Assembly: GCF_021018805.1 (NCBI RefSeq)
Contig: NC_086283.1
Span: 18,566,162-18,630,161, forward strand
From: Prinia subflava
Lineage: Eukaryota; Chordata; Aves; Passeriformes; Cisticolidae
Direction: 5' to 3'
DNA: 64,000 bases
Positions 26,101 through 38,530 of the stretch are shown here, piece by piece. How positions within the stretch are numbered: position 1 is the first letter of the stretch; each line of letters opens with the position of its first letter. A model generated the notes under the pieces. It was not told where the DNA came from and made no database searches. It saw nothing but the letters and a program-made list of their open reading frames with translations. The position numbers and the translations under genes were made by a program.

Positions 26101-29100
26101 TGAGAGCTGCATCCTCTTCCCTGCTGGATCTCACAAGGCTGCAGAATTTGTCCCCTTAATGATACACTCTGTGCTCCTGCCTGTGACACGCGAGCTTCTG
26201 AAGAAACACAGCATCATCAACACAATGATCACGTTTCTTCCTGGCTCTGGAGCATCATTCCTTTCGATATCTGTTGGTTTGCCATGAGCAGTCTTGGCTG
26301 ATTGCCCTAAATCCGTGTAGGGAAAGCAATGGGCATGCTCAGGTTCCTTGGAGGAAAGCAATTTACCTGTCTGTATTCTTTTAAATATTCACATTTCAGT
26401 TTTCCATTTCTGTGCTATTCAGTGTGCTCAGTGCCTTGCACCCCTTGGATCAACTCAGCTACAGAGTTAAAGCAGGGAAGGTTTTAGTGAACACAAACAC
26501 GTGCTGATTGTTGTGTGTGGACACATACTCAACCATGAATTTCTATTTGTTTTTTCTTTGCCCTCCACAGTATTTAATGGATTCAGGCATAAAATCTAAG
26601 ATACAGAGATGTATAGTCATATCTAGATAAAATGTATCTAATAATTTCATTGGCTGTTTGATAAGTGTGTGAAAGCATGGTTCAAAATGAGGTTTTCCAT
26701 TCAGTTAATTTAGTGTTTGGAGTCTGTCAGATTTACTGAGAGATGCATAGTTAGAGTGTGTGAGTAACAAAGGACTCAGATCATCCCTCCTCCACCCCTC
26801 TGCTCAGCCCTCCTTGAATGTGCTCATTAAACTGATCAATGATTTTCATCAGGGAACATGAGAAATGCTCCAGACTTAAAGAAAATCAAGTCAGAACCAT
26901 CTAAGAAGCTGTCTAAAGCAGACTGGGGGTCAGCTCAAGCTTTTGTTTTTGTTTTGGATTGGAATGCTTTCCAATGGTTTGTGTTACTCCAGTTTCCAGT
27001 ATTTGACAATACTGATGCAATTTGGAATAAAAGCAGCAGCAGATAAGAATTCAGTCCAAACACACAAATTTGGCAGTGAATAATGAATCAGTCCCTGCTT
27101 ATTAGTACTCACCAATATATTGCTGGATAACAGCACCACAGATTTCAGTTTTAGCCAGACAAAGAGCTTTTTGCTGAACAATTAATATGCAATGTGCAGT
27201 GTCATCCCCTGTGGTGGGCAGGAGTTTGCTTACCTTTTTCGTCCTTTCAATACATCTCTTTTGAAGTACTTTAAACTTGTCTGCTCTTCAAAGCTAAAAA
27301 AAAAATCTGAATATATATTTAGGTTCAGGCAATTAATTAAGCCCCTCTCTTGTTTTCTGATGTGGTACCAATCCTTTGGCCAAATTTTATTTGATTTATT
27401 CATGAAGAATTTTATCCTTATCCTGTTTTGTTCTTTTGGGTTTATTTTTCATCTGTGTAGATAACTGTCAGTGTCCATAGCAGGTTTCTTTTATACACAT
27501 AGGAGACTTCTTTAAATGAACATACTTCAAGGCTGGTTAAGAGCATAAATTCTTCTTATTCATTTAGAGCATAAACACCATGATTTCAAAAGATCAGCCC
27601 AGCAAATAAGGGGCATGAAACTAAGAATACTAAAGATACAAAAGCTGTGAACCTGTTAGGCAGCATGTCAAATTTGTGTTTCCAAAGAAATGGAATTTAG
27701 CACTGTGAAAGTGGTTCAAAAACCATATTAAATAAAAAGGGCAGACAAAGGTTTATTATGTATATTTGTCATTTAAGTGGCTTGTGTCAGTAAGGGAACA
27801 ATGAGTTTGATTTCTGAAGATTCATCTGGAAACAGAAGTTCCTTATTTATACACGTAGGAGGAAAGAGATGGATTTATATGGCAGAGCTCATTTGCTCTT
27901 TTGATTAGGGGCAATGACAAGGTCCTCCTGTGAATTTTGCATGAGAGATTTTGCTTTTTACAGTGCTTTGTTAAAAATGAGATTGCGGCAGATATCACCT
28001 TGATAAGTAGCTAAAATAATTTTGCACAGCTTAGTGAAATCTGGCAGCTAATGTCTAGTTTAATATCTAATACATTAGACACATTACTTATTTAAAATTT
28101 CTGTGGCTAAATCTGAGAGGGAGTAGACAATTTTATGGTCACATATTAATAACATCTATATATAGTACAGTCCAGACGAACCAAGAAGGACATTTTCCTG
28201 CCATGTCTTGCAGGAATTGTACAGCCTGCTTGCTATGGCTTGCTTTTTCAGGTCAAAGGGAATTAAATGGAATTTCTGTCCAGCTCTATGCACAGTCTGT
28301 AAGGTTCATTTCTCCTGAAACAACTGTGTGTGCCTGAATTAGATTTTACTCCAGCGAGTTATTTTTATTATATGGGAGATATAGGTCAAGAAGGATTAAG
28401 AAACTGAACACAAACTGGTGGTTATGACACCTAATAGGAACATGGAAGCAGAGTTTCCTGGTTTTCCAGACCAAAAGCAAAGGGACAAAAGTGTCTCAGA
28501 TGAATGAAGGGGCAGATAAATGGAGTTTCTTTCTCATTTGAGCAGAACTTCTCTAGTAGAATAGAGAAGCCTTTTACACTGGGAAACACATTTTACTGAG
28601 ATTAGGCCGTTTTAGAGGTGTCATTTTCAGGCTTGTTACCAGAATGAGGCACTTTGGAGCAGATTGCTTTTGCAGGTGAATAAATTGGAGTGTTATTATC
28701 CCGCAGAGCTCTTGGCCTTATCACATCAGAGCAGATACCCTGAGATGGGCAGGCATCTAGACCCCAGTTAAATGGCTACAATTATGTCACAAATGAAAGG
28801 GTGAAGATTGTTTTTAGTGTTTGGAAATTCTGATGTTGAATTGGGAAAACATAAAAAGACTCCTGAACTTAAATTTGCAGCTTATATATGAATGTATACT
28901 GCTCTTTCTGCTTAAAGGTCTACCTGTATCTTATTACCAAAAGATATCCCTAGCCAAAGAGAAAAGATGGTTTCTCTCCCTCTCTTTTAAAATATTGACA
29001 TTAAAATATGTTAGATGAGATTTGCACCATATTTAAAAATCTGGAAAACTAGAAACTGTGATATTTCTATCAGACTGTTGATTTTATAGATAAATTTATG

Positions 29101-30019
29101 GCAAAATTTCAAATAACTTAATTTTCTTCACTACTCAGATGCCACTCAAATAAAAGGTTTGGATGAAAGATTGGCACCAAGGATTACAGCAAACTGCCAG
29201 TGTGCCAGTAGCAAAAGTGTAAAATGCCTTAAAAGTGTAGCAGAGAGGAGCATTTATTTTATGCAGAAAAACAAAGGACACAGTTAAGGAAAAAAGTACA
29301 CATGTGCCAGTGATTCTGGCTGTTGGAAGCAGCAAAGTGGTGGTTAACAGTATTCCAAAAGACAAAGCAAAATTTTAATGCATTTTTTTTTTTGCTTCAT
29401 TTTACCTTTAAATTTTCAACTCCTTTTTAGTGTGTTTAGTTTATTTTTCATTCCAGTGTCCTCACTTCTGGTTCAGGCAAGAGCACTTGTGTTCTCATCA
29501 TGCATTCACCATGTAAATCTCTTGATTAGAATCTGGCTTTTAAGAGCTCTGTACCTGAGTTGCTAATGGGAATGAATGTTGCTTAAAACAATTTTATTTA
29601 AGACAATGTAGCACTGAAATGCTGGCATTTTTTCTTTCCTGGTGTATTATTAAGGCAGCAATCAGCCAGTTATGTGTATGATTGCTTCCATTTGGAAGCA
29701 ATTTGGAATTTTGTGGACTTTGTGCTGGTGTCTACAGAAGGGAAATGTTCCCTCTGACATAAAGGAAAACCAAGATGACTTCTTTTATTGAGGTTCTCAA
29801 ATTTGTTGTGAAAGCCACTGATAGAGTAGTCTGTAAATATATTAAGTTTAGTTGTAATCACTGAAGGAGTACAGGAAATAATTTTGTAATCTGCACTTTC
29901 AACAAGCATGTAATAAGAAGAATTACGTATCTTGTGTGGGTGTGGTTAGAAAGTTGTTGAAAATAAGTTCAAAATTTTACCTCTATGTCTTAGAGAGATT
30001 TCAAACTCCCCTAAAAAGT
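23101..30019. other. Non-coding DNA, nothing recognised
   Basis: Nearly 7 kb without a recognised gene or transposon. The minus-strand 119-codon frame at 25297-25656 and the plus-strand 78-codon frame at 26051-26287 have no recognised domains. Stretches near 27770-28240 and 28620-28800 have few low-complexity runs and mixed composition, of the kind often seen in conserved non-coding elements. That is an impression only. Confidence 0.55.
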
Positions 30020-30070
30020 TATGATAAGATTAGGCTGGATTTGAAGGAGACCTGAGGTCATCTTTCCTTG
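30020..30070 (-). mobile_element. Possible CR1 3'-end scrap (minus strand)
   Basis: ATGATAAGATTAGGCTGG, then GAAGGAGACCTGAGGTCATC, resembles the terminal 45-50 bp of a CR1 3' end in reverse complement. The match is short and degraded, so chance cannot be excluded. Confidence 0.3.
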
Positions 30071-33000
30071 ATGTTTCAGCTCCCTAGTGAGATGGATTTA
30101 CTGACTAAATGTTTCTGTGAGTCTGCTTGGTATCAAAGTTATTACACACCAGTGCTGAAGTGTGGTAGAGTTCAGAAGCCATCAGTTAGCCAACCTTGGT
30201 TTTACATATCCTCTGTCTTTAAAAAAAGCATCTTAAAACATGTAGGGAAGCTCAAGAGTTAATACTATAGATGTAAAATTCCTGATTTTTTTCCCTTGAA
30301 TCTGTTATTGTAGAAAGCTTTAGGAGTTACCTGATGTTGTTTTCAAAAGCAGAATGTGCCCTTTAAAACAAATCAAGGGTATATCTGAACTCTTAAATTC
30401 TTTTGAGCTATTACTGTTAAAAAAGAGGTAAGATTAACTGGAAGATATCTCCAGTGGAGTTCTGAAACCTCGGCTAGTTTCTCACTTCAGACCTGCTTTA
30501 GAATAGTGAGATACAAAGAAATGAAAGGAATCTCAGGGTTTTTGTTCTTTTTAGTTTTCTGAAGAATGATATGACCTTTTCAAGGAAAGAAGCCTACAGT
30601 GCCTGAAGTCACAAGATATCCACAAACAATTCTAAAAATAATGGCTTACCATGTTTTCTTTAATTTCCAGTCTGAATAGATTGAAGTTTGTGTTTGATAT
30701 GAGTGTTGCATGTGGATATTTAAATAAAAATATATACTGGAATGAAACACTCATCCCTCTCTCTGTGAGGCATGAGTTACATATTAAGTTGCAGAGCCAA
30801 AGAAAGAATTATTCTGGGGAAACTAAGCAGGTAATTTTATTGCAGTAATAGATCCTAGTGATGATTTAAATATGGCCTTGAAGTAGCTGTAAAGCCCAGC
30901 TGGGACAAAGGTGTAAATTTGCAAGATCCCAGGGACCATCATGGCCCAGGACGACAAAGTCTGGCTGTGGTGCAGAACTGGAACTTCTGCTGTGTACTGA
31001 GAGAAAAAAACTTATCCAGAGCCTCCCTTCTCCCACCTCTCACAGCAAAGGGTGTCCTGGTGCTAAAGGGCAAGGACAGAGCAAGAAATTGATATGGGCA
31101 AGTGTCTCTGCTTGCCGTAGAGGTGTTGGTTTTCTTCTAGAAATGGTCACAGGAGGAACAGAATTCCTGAGAGTTCAGGAATTGCAATAGATTTTCTGAT
31201 TGTTGCTTGAGCAGAGATGAAGCTTGAGGGGAAGGAGACCCAAAAGGCTGGCTGTAGTTTTGAGTCTTCAGGCCAAGAGTCATTGATGTCTGAAATAAAA
31301 CCTGTGCTGAAGAAGGGCAATTTGAACTAAAGCAGATAATTAGCTCTTTCTATTTAATTGTACAACTGGCAGTTTTAGAGGAGAGAGTGTCACTTTGGGG
31401 CCATGTGATGTAAAAAATAGCCAAGATTAACAAGAAAAAAAAAAAGGGAGTTTATTGGATATAAGTGCTTGACTCCCTAATTCCTCTAAATTAGCTTGAA
31501 AAGAAGAATAGGATGAAGACTGAACAAATATTTTCTGGAGGTGGGGTTGTAATATTTTCTATCACATCCAGTTCTAGTCTTAAGTTGATTTATTTGTTCT
31601 TAACTACCTTAATGTGTATGAAGGTGAATGTACACAAATTATTATTGAGCCTTTTAATAGTTTTTGTGTTATCTTTATGTACTGGGCAGAAACATCAAGT
31701 TTGGCTCCTATTGATAAATACACCTCTACAGTTTAAGTAGACATTTTACAAGTTCCAGTGCTTGTTGGTAACGTTTCTCTTGTATTAGGAAATAATGTGA
31801 ACAAAAAAAATTCAAGACTTGAGAAGTATCACAATATAGACCTAGATTTTATGAACAGGTCGTGTTAGTCTCTGAAAGAAAATACCTGCTATGGGTTGCT
31901 TCACATGAGAAAGCTTCCTTCTTTCCCAGGCCATGTTGTATTCTCTGTGACCCAAACCAAAGTTATCAGTCTACAACGTGTTGCCAGGACAGAAGATTGT
32001 TGAGGATCACGTAGACAAGCCTTTGTGACCCTGCAGGCAGGAGAAATAAAAGGAAATTCAGTGCTAGAACATGTACATAGGTAATGAGGGTGATGCATGT
32101 GAGGAGTGAAGCCTGTCAGAAATAATGGATGAGAAGGCTGCTGACTTCACCTGACCACTGTGAGCTGGCATTGTAAGGCTGGTAATGATAATAAAAGTAA
32201 TCATAAAAAATATATTTTGAGGGGGAAATATTTATGCCACCCCATCTAGAATACTGTTTACAATTCTGATCAGCTATAGTAAAGAAAGGATTACTTTGGC
32301 CTGGCAGGTATTTATGACTAAATGATCAGAAGGCATCTTTTATGGAGCAGCAGTCACAAGTAGAATGAAGGAACTCGATGTTGCGTGGTTATTGACAAAA
32401 TTATTATAAGGATATTACTGAGCTGTAAAATACACGGAAAGAAGAGAAAAGGGAATAAATATCTCAGTGAAAAGCTTTTTCAGCTGAACAAAATGGAGTG
32501 AAATGGTAATATCAATATGCTGGGAATGCAAAGTGACCTGCCTTGATTTCTGCAAGTGGGTCAGAAGACTTAAATGCTTTTAGGAAGATGTTCAATTAAA
32601 TATGAACAGAGACTAAATTCTACAATTCAAGTTTTTGTCTTGGAAGAAGTGGGGGAATGTCAGAAATTGCTCTTCATTCCCAGTGAGCTGGAATAATCCT
32701 CTCCCAAGAACATTTATCTCCTGTTCAACAGCATAAATCCATGAGAACGTATGAAAATAAGTGGTTGCAGTTCTGAGACTGTTATGTGGCTTTTTCAAAT
32801 GGTGAAACATCTCCTAATTTTGTCCTTTTGCCTCTCTCTTGAAAGTAAAATAGGTGCCTCACACTCTTGCTGAGCACTGAGCATTTTATTTGGGACAGAT
32901 TTTTCTGAGATCTTATGCAGATTGAGTCTTGATGGCTTCAAATCTGCAGTAGAAGAGCACAAGAGCAAAATGCACTCTTCAGAGTGCTGGAGTTATTTCT

Positions 33001-35443
33001 GTGGAACCTTTGTGGAGCATCAGTAAGTCCAAATACTATTAAAGGGAAACTCTGAGCCAGTGTAGTCATAGATTTGGATCTTGAACAAGCTGTGAGTAGT
33101 GATAAGTGGACTTAGTGAGCCCTGAGCTGGCTAAGCCAGGCCACTGCACTTGTCCTTTTTACAGATGAGAGATCAAGGATTTATTTTTTTCCCCTTCTTC
33201 TTGATCAAGAGGAAACCTCATCTTCCACTGATTGTGATTCATCACTAGCAGAGATATCTTCTGGGAAACAGGAAGAATTGAGGGTTCCTAAACTACTAGG
33301 CTGACATATATCTGAATCAAAAATTGTCTCTAAATCTCTCTCTCCTCAAACTTTCTATTACCTGGAACTAATTTTGGCTCTCCTCGCTTCTATGAGATGT
33401 ATGTTAGAAAGCAATTTATTCAAAAAAGATTTTTACAGCAAGGTAAATACCAAGTGATTGGATGCATATCCCCATATGTATCCCACTAGTAATTTTTTCT
33501 TATCATCCAAGAACACTTATCTTGAATTTGGAATAGTATAATTTAGTCTAGGAAATGAATGGCAGCAGAAAAGAACATGTGATTTTGATTTCTTTAGTTC
33601 CTAATATTGTCTAACAAGGTTCTTAAGATTCCCATCTGGATTTATAACTTGTGACTTGTGTTCCATGAAGAAAATGTATAAATTCAAAGTATGCAGTAGT
33701 TGAGATATGATATAATTAGAATTAGATATCTAATAATCATATTTTGATTAAATTACTATAAACTCTTTATTCTCTTCAGACCCATTAAGCTTAGAGAGTT
33801 AGTCAAGGCCTTTAGATTTTTGGATGACATTCTCTGTTTGAAACATTGCCTTCTGTAAAATAAATTTCCCTCTATAAAAACAAAAACAGAACAAACACTT
33901 GCTACTCTTCACCTATGATTTCTGAGCTCCTGCATTTAGTCCTTTCACAGATTTGTGACATTACCGTCAATATTACATTTCTGTCACTATGTGCAAATAT
34001 TTATAGTATATTTTCCTCCCTAGATATTACTTTATAACTCAGGAGAGTAAAGAACTAAAAATTGGACTGTACCTACTGACTTCAGGTTCACTCCTTCAGC
34101 TGTGTCTGACAACGAGCAGGAACTTGATCTAAAATGTCTTTTTGAGTTGTAATAGAAATAGGAAACTCTTTCAATTTCTGTGTTGTCTTTGAATGTACAA
34201 GAAAGGAAATCTTCATGGAAGTTTCTAGAGAACCTGGGTTGTGAACTTAGTTAAAGCAGATGTAAAATTTGCAAAATCAGAAGGATTTGCTCTAGAGGCT
34301 AAAAAAGAATAAAACTCTGTAGGTGATTGCAAATAAGTAATGTATAATATGTATACAATGTAAAAGGAAATTCTGTGAGATGTATATTTCTTATTTCTAT
34401 TTTTTAAAAGAATAAATTTAACTGCTGAGGATCATTTCTAAAAGAGGTGGATGTATTTAACAGATGGCCTTACAGAAGCACTGACTACAGGTTGATCCAT
34501 TTTCCTGGGGTACAGTAAGGAGAGAGATCCTAGGGTTAAGAAATGTGTCAAATCTGGTGTTCATTAAACTTACACACATCCATAATATTCTCCACAGTGC
34601 AGCTGAGAGATTTCTGATTTGTGCATGACCCGCTGGTTAAACATCAGCTCTTCTTTCTAAATAGTTTTGTCATCTGTGCACCAGTTGTACCAATGAAAGT
34701 CAAATCTATTCTCTTGAGAACTGAGGCAGGACATCATTGAACACCTACTTGGAAATGGCTGGCTGGGTTAAAAATGATCTCTGATCTATATCCAGAAGTC
34801 ACCAGGTGCTCAGAAGTGGTACAGAAAGAATAGGTCTAGGTGCAAAACTACTTTGTAGTAATATGTAGCTTAGATTTAGGGCATCTTTAACAGCTGAGAG
34901 CAGAAATCCAATTCATCTGCTTAAACTATAGCCAGAGCAGCTTGTGTAGTAGAGCCCTTCTGAGGCACTGTGTGTGTGCAGCAGTGAAGAAGTTGAGAGT
35001 TTCCATCAGGCAGAGCTCATTCCCTGGCAGAGAAGGTGGTTAAATCCTGCATTACATGCCACGAACCAGCACCATTCTGATTACAAAATGGTTGCATTTG
35101 TTGGTTTCTTTTTTCACAGAAGTGAAGGTAGAAAGGCAGCTCTAGAGCCCGGAGCGATTTCTATTGTCACATTTCACAGGATGACAGTCTGCTTTGCCAA
35201 GTGCTTCTCCACACAATGGCAGGGAATCATGTCTTTTTTAAACCTGCTCAACTTGCCTTTGTTTTCACTTTTTTCCTCCTGTTCAAATTTCCAGACAAGC
35301 CTCAGAGCTGCTGTTGGAGCTCTGACTGAAATTCCTTCTCTGCCTGACTGTTCTCTGCCAGACAGTGTTAACAAGCCGCCTTCCCAGCAAGCTCTTAGAT
35401 GGAATAAGCTCTGATAACCTGAAAGAGGGCTTTTTTTGCAACT
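30071..35443. other. Non-coding DNA, nothing recognised
   Basis: AT-rich up to about 34.9 kb, then rising GC. The plus-strand frame at 34974-35414 (146 codons) is one of the longest outside simple repeats, but it shows no motif, domain or splice structure I can support. Confidence 0.6.
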
Positions 35444-35530
35444 CCTCTAAACCCCAGAGGTGTGGGTTGTCTTTTCTGCAAGGCACACACGCCTCTAAAC
35501 CCCAAGATGTTGGATTTTCTCTTCCTCAAA
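35444..35530. repeat. Imperfect tandem duplication, 48-bp period
   Basis: CCTCTAAACCCCA occurs at 35444-35456 and 35492-35504. Similar T-rich sequence follows each copy (GGGTTGTCTTTTCTGCAA against GGATTTTCTCTTCCTCAA). This looks like a diverged two-copy local duplication. Confidence 0.7.
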
Positions 35531-36170
35531 TCATGCAGTCACAAAGACGTTTTCAGAGCAAGATTCCTTTTTTTGTCCTTTGAGTGTCTGGGACATGGAA
35601 GCGATGGAAACTAAGGTGCCAATGCTCAAGTGCAGTCTGCAGTTGAATTCTTTCTCAAAAGAAAGGCTGGAGTCGATGCATTACTTTACTTTTACTGTAA
35701 GCCAAGCTCTGGCAGCTCTGAAACTCTCAGTTACCTGCAGTTCCCTTCCTACTGTGGAGCACTGAGAGGTCCAGAGCTCTTTTAAACAACCGGGAGGGAG
35801 GGACAGAGGGGACAGCATTGTTCTTAGACCAGCTCTGCACATTCGACCCAGCACATCCAGATCCTAACCATGTGAAAGAGATGTTGGGTTCCTTTGGCAC
35901 CAGTGCAAGATAGAAGTGGATGGAGAAGACGACAGTGATTGCTGTGCATTTCCTTAATGCAGATTATTTTTTCAAACCTGCTGCACAGATATCTGACAAT
36001 ATTTGGGGGTGCTAGTCTGACTTTAGGTGCAATTGGGGTTTTTTTGGGTTTTTTTGTTTGTTTGTTTTTATCTGTGCTGCTTTCCCTGTCTTTTTTTGGC
36101 CATCTTCTCTTTATTTCAAGGAGCTAAGAAACTGAGGGTAAAATGGGAAACTGTTCCCAGACCAGGACCA
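35531..36170. other. Non-coding DNA with a G/T low-complexity tract
   Basis: No gene recognised. At 36037-36070 T runs alternate with GGGG and GGG and end in a short (TTTG)n, similar to the tract at 14747-14800. Confidence 0.6.
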
Positions 36171-36316
36171 ATCACAGAATGTTTTTGGTTGGGAGGGACC
36201 TTCAAGATCATCTCACTCCAGCTCTCCTGCCATGACAGGGACATGCTCCTCTATCCCAGGTTGCTCCAAGCCCTGTCCAACCTGACCTTGGACACTTCCA
36301 GGGATGGGGCAACAAT
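36171..36316 (-). mobile_element. CR1 LINE 3'-end fragment (minus strand)
   Basis: ATCACAGAATGTTTTTGG, TTGGGAGGGACCTTCAAGATC, TGCCATGACAGGGACATGCTC, CCAGGTTGCTCCAAGCCCTGTCCAACCTG (shown only in part) and ACACTTCCAGGGATGGGG follow the reverse complement of the avian CR1 3' end closely. The copy is truncated at both ends. The 155-codon frame that runs through it is a by-product of the repeat. Confidence 0.93.
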
Positions 36317-37450
36317 GGGGGGCAGTAAGAGAAGGGATTTTCTGTCGAAAGAACAATATCCTGGGATAGTCACTCATCCAGTGAATGAGTCCTGCCAACT
36401 TGTGTGGAGCACTGGGAGTTTAGAGTTGCTCTGTAAAGATAAGGCCTTTAAAAAACCCAGCCTCATAAACCCAGGGATGTTTTCTCACAGATGAGATAGA
36501 CAGGTAACAGAGAACTGATTATCTCAGCTTTCTGCATATCTAAACTGTGATATTTTCCTCTGGGCTGTAAGAAGAGAATGTTTCAGTTGTATTGGCTCAA
36601 GTAATGAATGTCACTTTCTATGAATGGTGTCTGGAGAGGCAGGACCATCACTGGGAGGGCAGTTCCCAGCTCCAGCTCAGCTCTCTGGTTGCTTTTTTAG
36701 TTCTGAGTGATGCTGTGTGTCTGGCACAGCTGGCCAGGTCCTGTTTGCTCAGGGCAGGCTCTGGAAGGAGAGGAGGTGTCAGACTGTGTAAACCTTGACC
36801 TGACTATGGAATTTTTCTGCCTGGGGTACCTGATGAAGAGGACCTCTCTGAAGCGTCTTGGGGTGGCTGAAAGTCCCCAGGCATACACAGACCAGGACAT
36901 GCAGCCATTTGGTAAATGTCATCCTGGAGTGGTGCAGAGGTAGCTGTGTAACAGTGTGAGAGCTGCCTGGAGATGAGAAATCAGTCGTGTAACAGCTTTT
37001 GAATCATCCCAGGGAGCAAGACTGAGTCATTAGCTTGCTGCTGTTGTACTAGCCAGACAATTTATTGTTAAATGCTTGTCGGTAAAGAAAAATCTGCTTT
37101 TTCTGGGAGCTCTCGATAGCACTGACATTTACTCAGAGTAAATCTAACACGGATTGGCTCAGAACACTAGAGCTTGACAGACATGACATTTGCTGCTGCC
37201 ATACTTTAACCAATATTGTGATGATAAGGTCTTGGCTATCCAATGGAATTGATGAAATACAATTTTAAACCTAATGGATAGTCTATTTACCTTTACACTA
37301 AGCTGTAAGAAGAAATAAATTAAGGATCTTTTCATTCTTCTTGGTATACACTGAAAAAACCTCATGAATTAAATTTACCCTTATTTCCATTGTCTCCAGA
37401 CATTAAAAGTACAAGTTAGGGGTTTTTTTTTCTGTCCTTTTTAGGAGTTT
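36317..37450. other. GC-richer non-coding patch
   Basis: 36590-36960 is richer in G and C than its surroundings. It has acceptor-like (TTGCTTTTTTAG at about 36690) and donor-like (TTTGGTAAATG at about 36910) words, but no single frame connects them convincingly. No gene was recognised. Confidence 0.5.
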
Positions 37451-37475
37451 GCAAGGCTGTTTCCAACAGCCTTGC
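37451..37475. other. Perfect 11-bp hairpin with 3-nt loop
   Basis: GCAAGGCTGTT (37451-37461) pairs perfectly with AACAGCCTTGC (37465-37475) across TCC. It is preceded by a T run and lies about 80 bp upstream of a CR1 reverse-transcriptase fragment. It may be a recent local inverted duplication or part of an unrecognised repeat. Confidence 0.85.
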
Positions 37476-37554
37476 CAGAGTGCAGATTATACATGATCTT
37501 TAAATACTGTATGATTGCATTGTGCTGGAAATCATAAAAAAATCAGTGGAAAAA

Positions 37555-37935
37555 TAGGGAGATGATTGGAGACAGCCAGCATGACTTCACTAAGGGAAAG
37601 CCATGCCTGTGACAGAGATACAGCATTGGTGGGTAAGGGATGAATGGCAGACGTCATCCACCTGCACTTGAGCAAAGTTTTGTCACTGTCTCAGACGGCA
37701 TCCTTGGCTCTGAAGGGACAGAGGGGGGTGTGACACCTGGGGCACGGGTGGATGAGGAATGGCTGGAGGGTCACTCAGAGCTGTGCTCAGTGTCTCAGTG
37801 TACAGGTGGAGAGCAGTGTTGGTGCTCAAGGGCTGCCATTGGGACTGACACTGCTGAACCTCCCTGGTGGTGTGGGCAGTGGCACTGAGCAGCCTCTGCA
37901 GGGACACTGGAGGAAGGGATGCCACCCCTCAGGCC
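37555..37935 (+). pseudogene. Decayed CR1 LINE ORF2 reverse-transcriptase fragment
   Basis: This is a fragment of the CR1 ORF2 polymerase, the enzyme that copies LINE RNA into the genome. The DNA words follow the family order: GATTGGAGACAGCCAGCATG, CTTCACTAAGGGAAAGCC (the GFTKGKS-like region), ACAGCATTGGTGGGTAAGGG, GACGTCATCCACCTGCACTT, GGATGAGGAATGGCTGGAGG, then TCAAGGGCTGCCATTGGGAC (the QGS/GP-like region) and ACTGGAGGAAGGGATGCC. It is plainly inactive. A short block is missing after TGCCTG near 37610. The frame is not maintained. The motif A aspartate of the YLDFSKAFD-like block is His (CAC at 37665-37667), and the second is Ser (37683-37685). No YxDD motif is present. The 3' side stops where the LTR-like element begins. 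Confidence 0.85.
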
Positions 37936-38530
37936 TGATCACTATCATGTATTTGGGACGGCTGAAATCATGATACGACTCCAATCTTCTTGGAGATCAC
38001 ATAGCAACGCTTACTAAAAGGCACACCCTTTTTATACATTGTTCTAGTACAACCGGACATGGTTGGTCATTCAAGCCAACACTTTTCCACAAATATCTTT
38101 ACAAGTAAGTAAGTCGGAGAAACAGCAGGTGCAAGATCAGAAATTGTTTGGAATGTCTTCCAGCTCCTCCAGAGCAGTGCCTGGGAAAGTCTATCTGACT
38201 CACTTTCCCACAGGCTCTGCTCCTCCCTGATAACTAAAAATTTCTCTTTGACCAGGTTGTCACCATCCACAGATCACAGACCCAGTTTTGATGCAGTATT
38301 TGGGAGACTCCAGCAAATTGCCATACCAGATCAGTGTGGTTTCAGGTGCAGCTGTCAGTGTGAGCTTGGCTCGGTGTTTGTGATCCAGGAGTGCACACTG
38401 GGATCAGGGATTTGGGTGTGCTGGGAGATTGAAACATGGACCTAACGACCAAAGACAAGTGTTTAAGGGCTTCATTAGTTAAAGCATCTTCTGTCATCCA
38501 GCTGACAGACACATGTAACACTGCCTGCAA
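37936..38530 (-). mobile_element. Probable endogenous-retrovirus LTR remnant (minus strand)
   Basis: Read on the minus strand, this stretch has LTR-like anatomy. A U3-like part has GGATGGTGACAACCTGGTCA, then CCTGTGGGAAAGTGAGTCAG. This is followed by a TATAAAAAGG box (plus positions about 38027-38036), a short interval with AGTAAG where a poly(A) signal might have stood, and a U5-like part with GATCTCCAAGAAGATTGGAG. The words resemble songbird ERV LTRs as I remember them, but I cannot name the family. The boundaries are approximate. Its 3' end abuts the truncated CR1 fragment, suggesting insertion into or beside it. No internal retroviral genes are present. Confidence 0.5.

Noticed and set aside
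26858..27046. Possible exon starting after TTTTCATCAG with a KKIKSEPSKK-like stretch
   Set aside because: No matching donor in frame was found and the translation is not recognised. The acceptor alone is weak evidence.
34974..35414. 146-codon plus-strand frame
   Set aside because: No recognised domain, composition or splice structure. Frames of this size are expected by chance in 64 kb, especially in a GC-richer patch.
36027..36494. 155-codon plus-strand frame
   Set aside because: It runs through a T-rich tract and the antisense of a CR1 3' end, so it is a repeat by-product.
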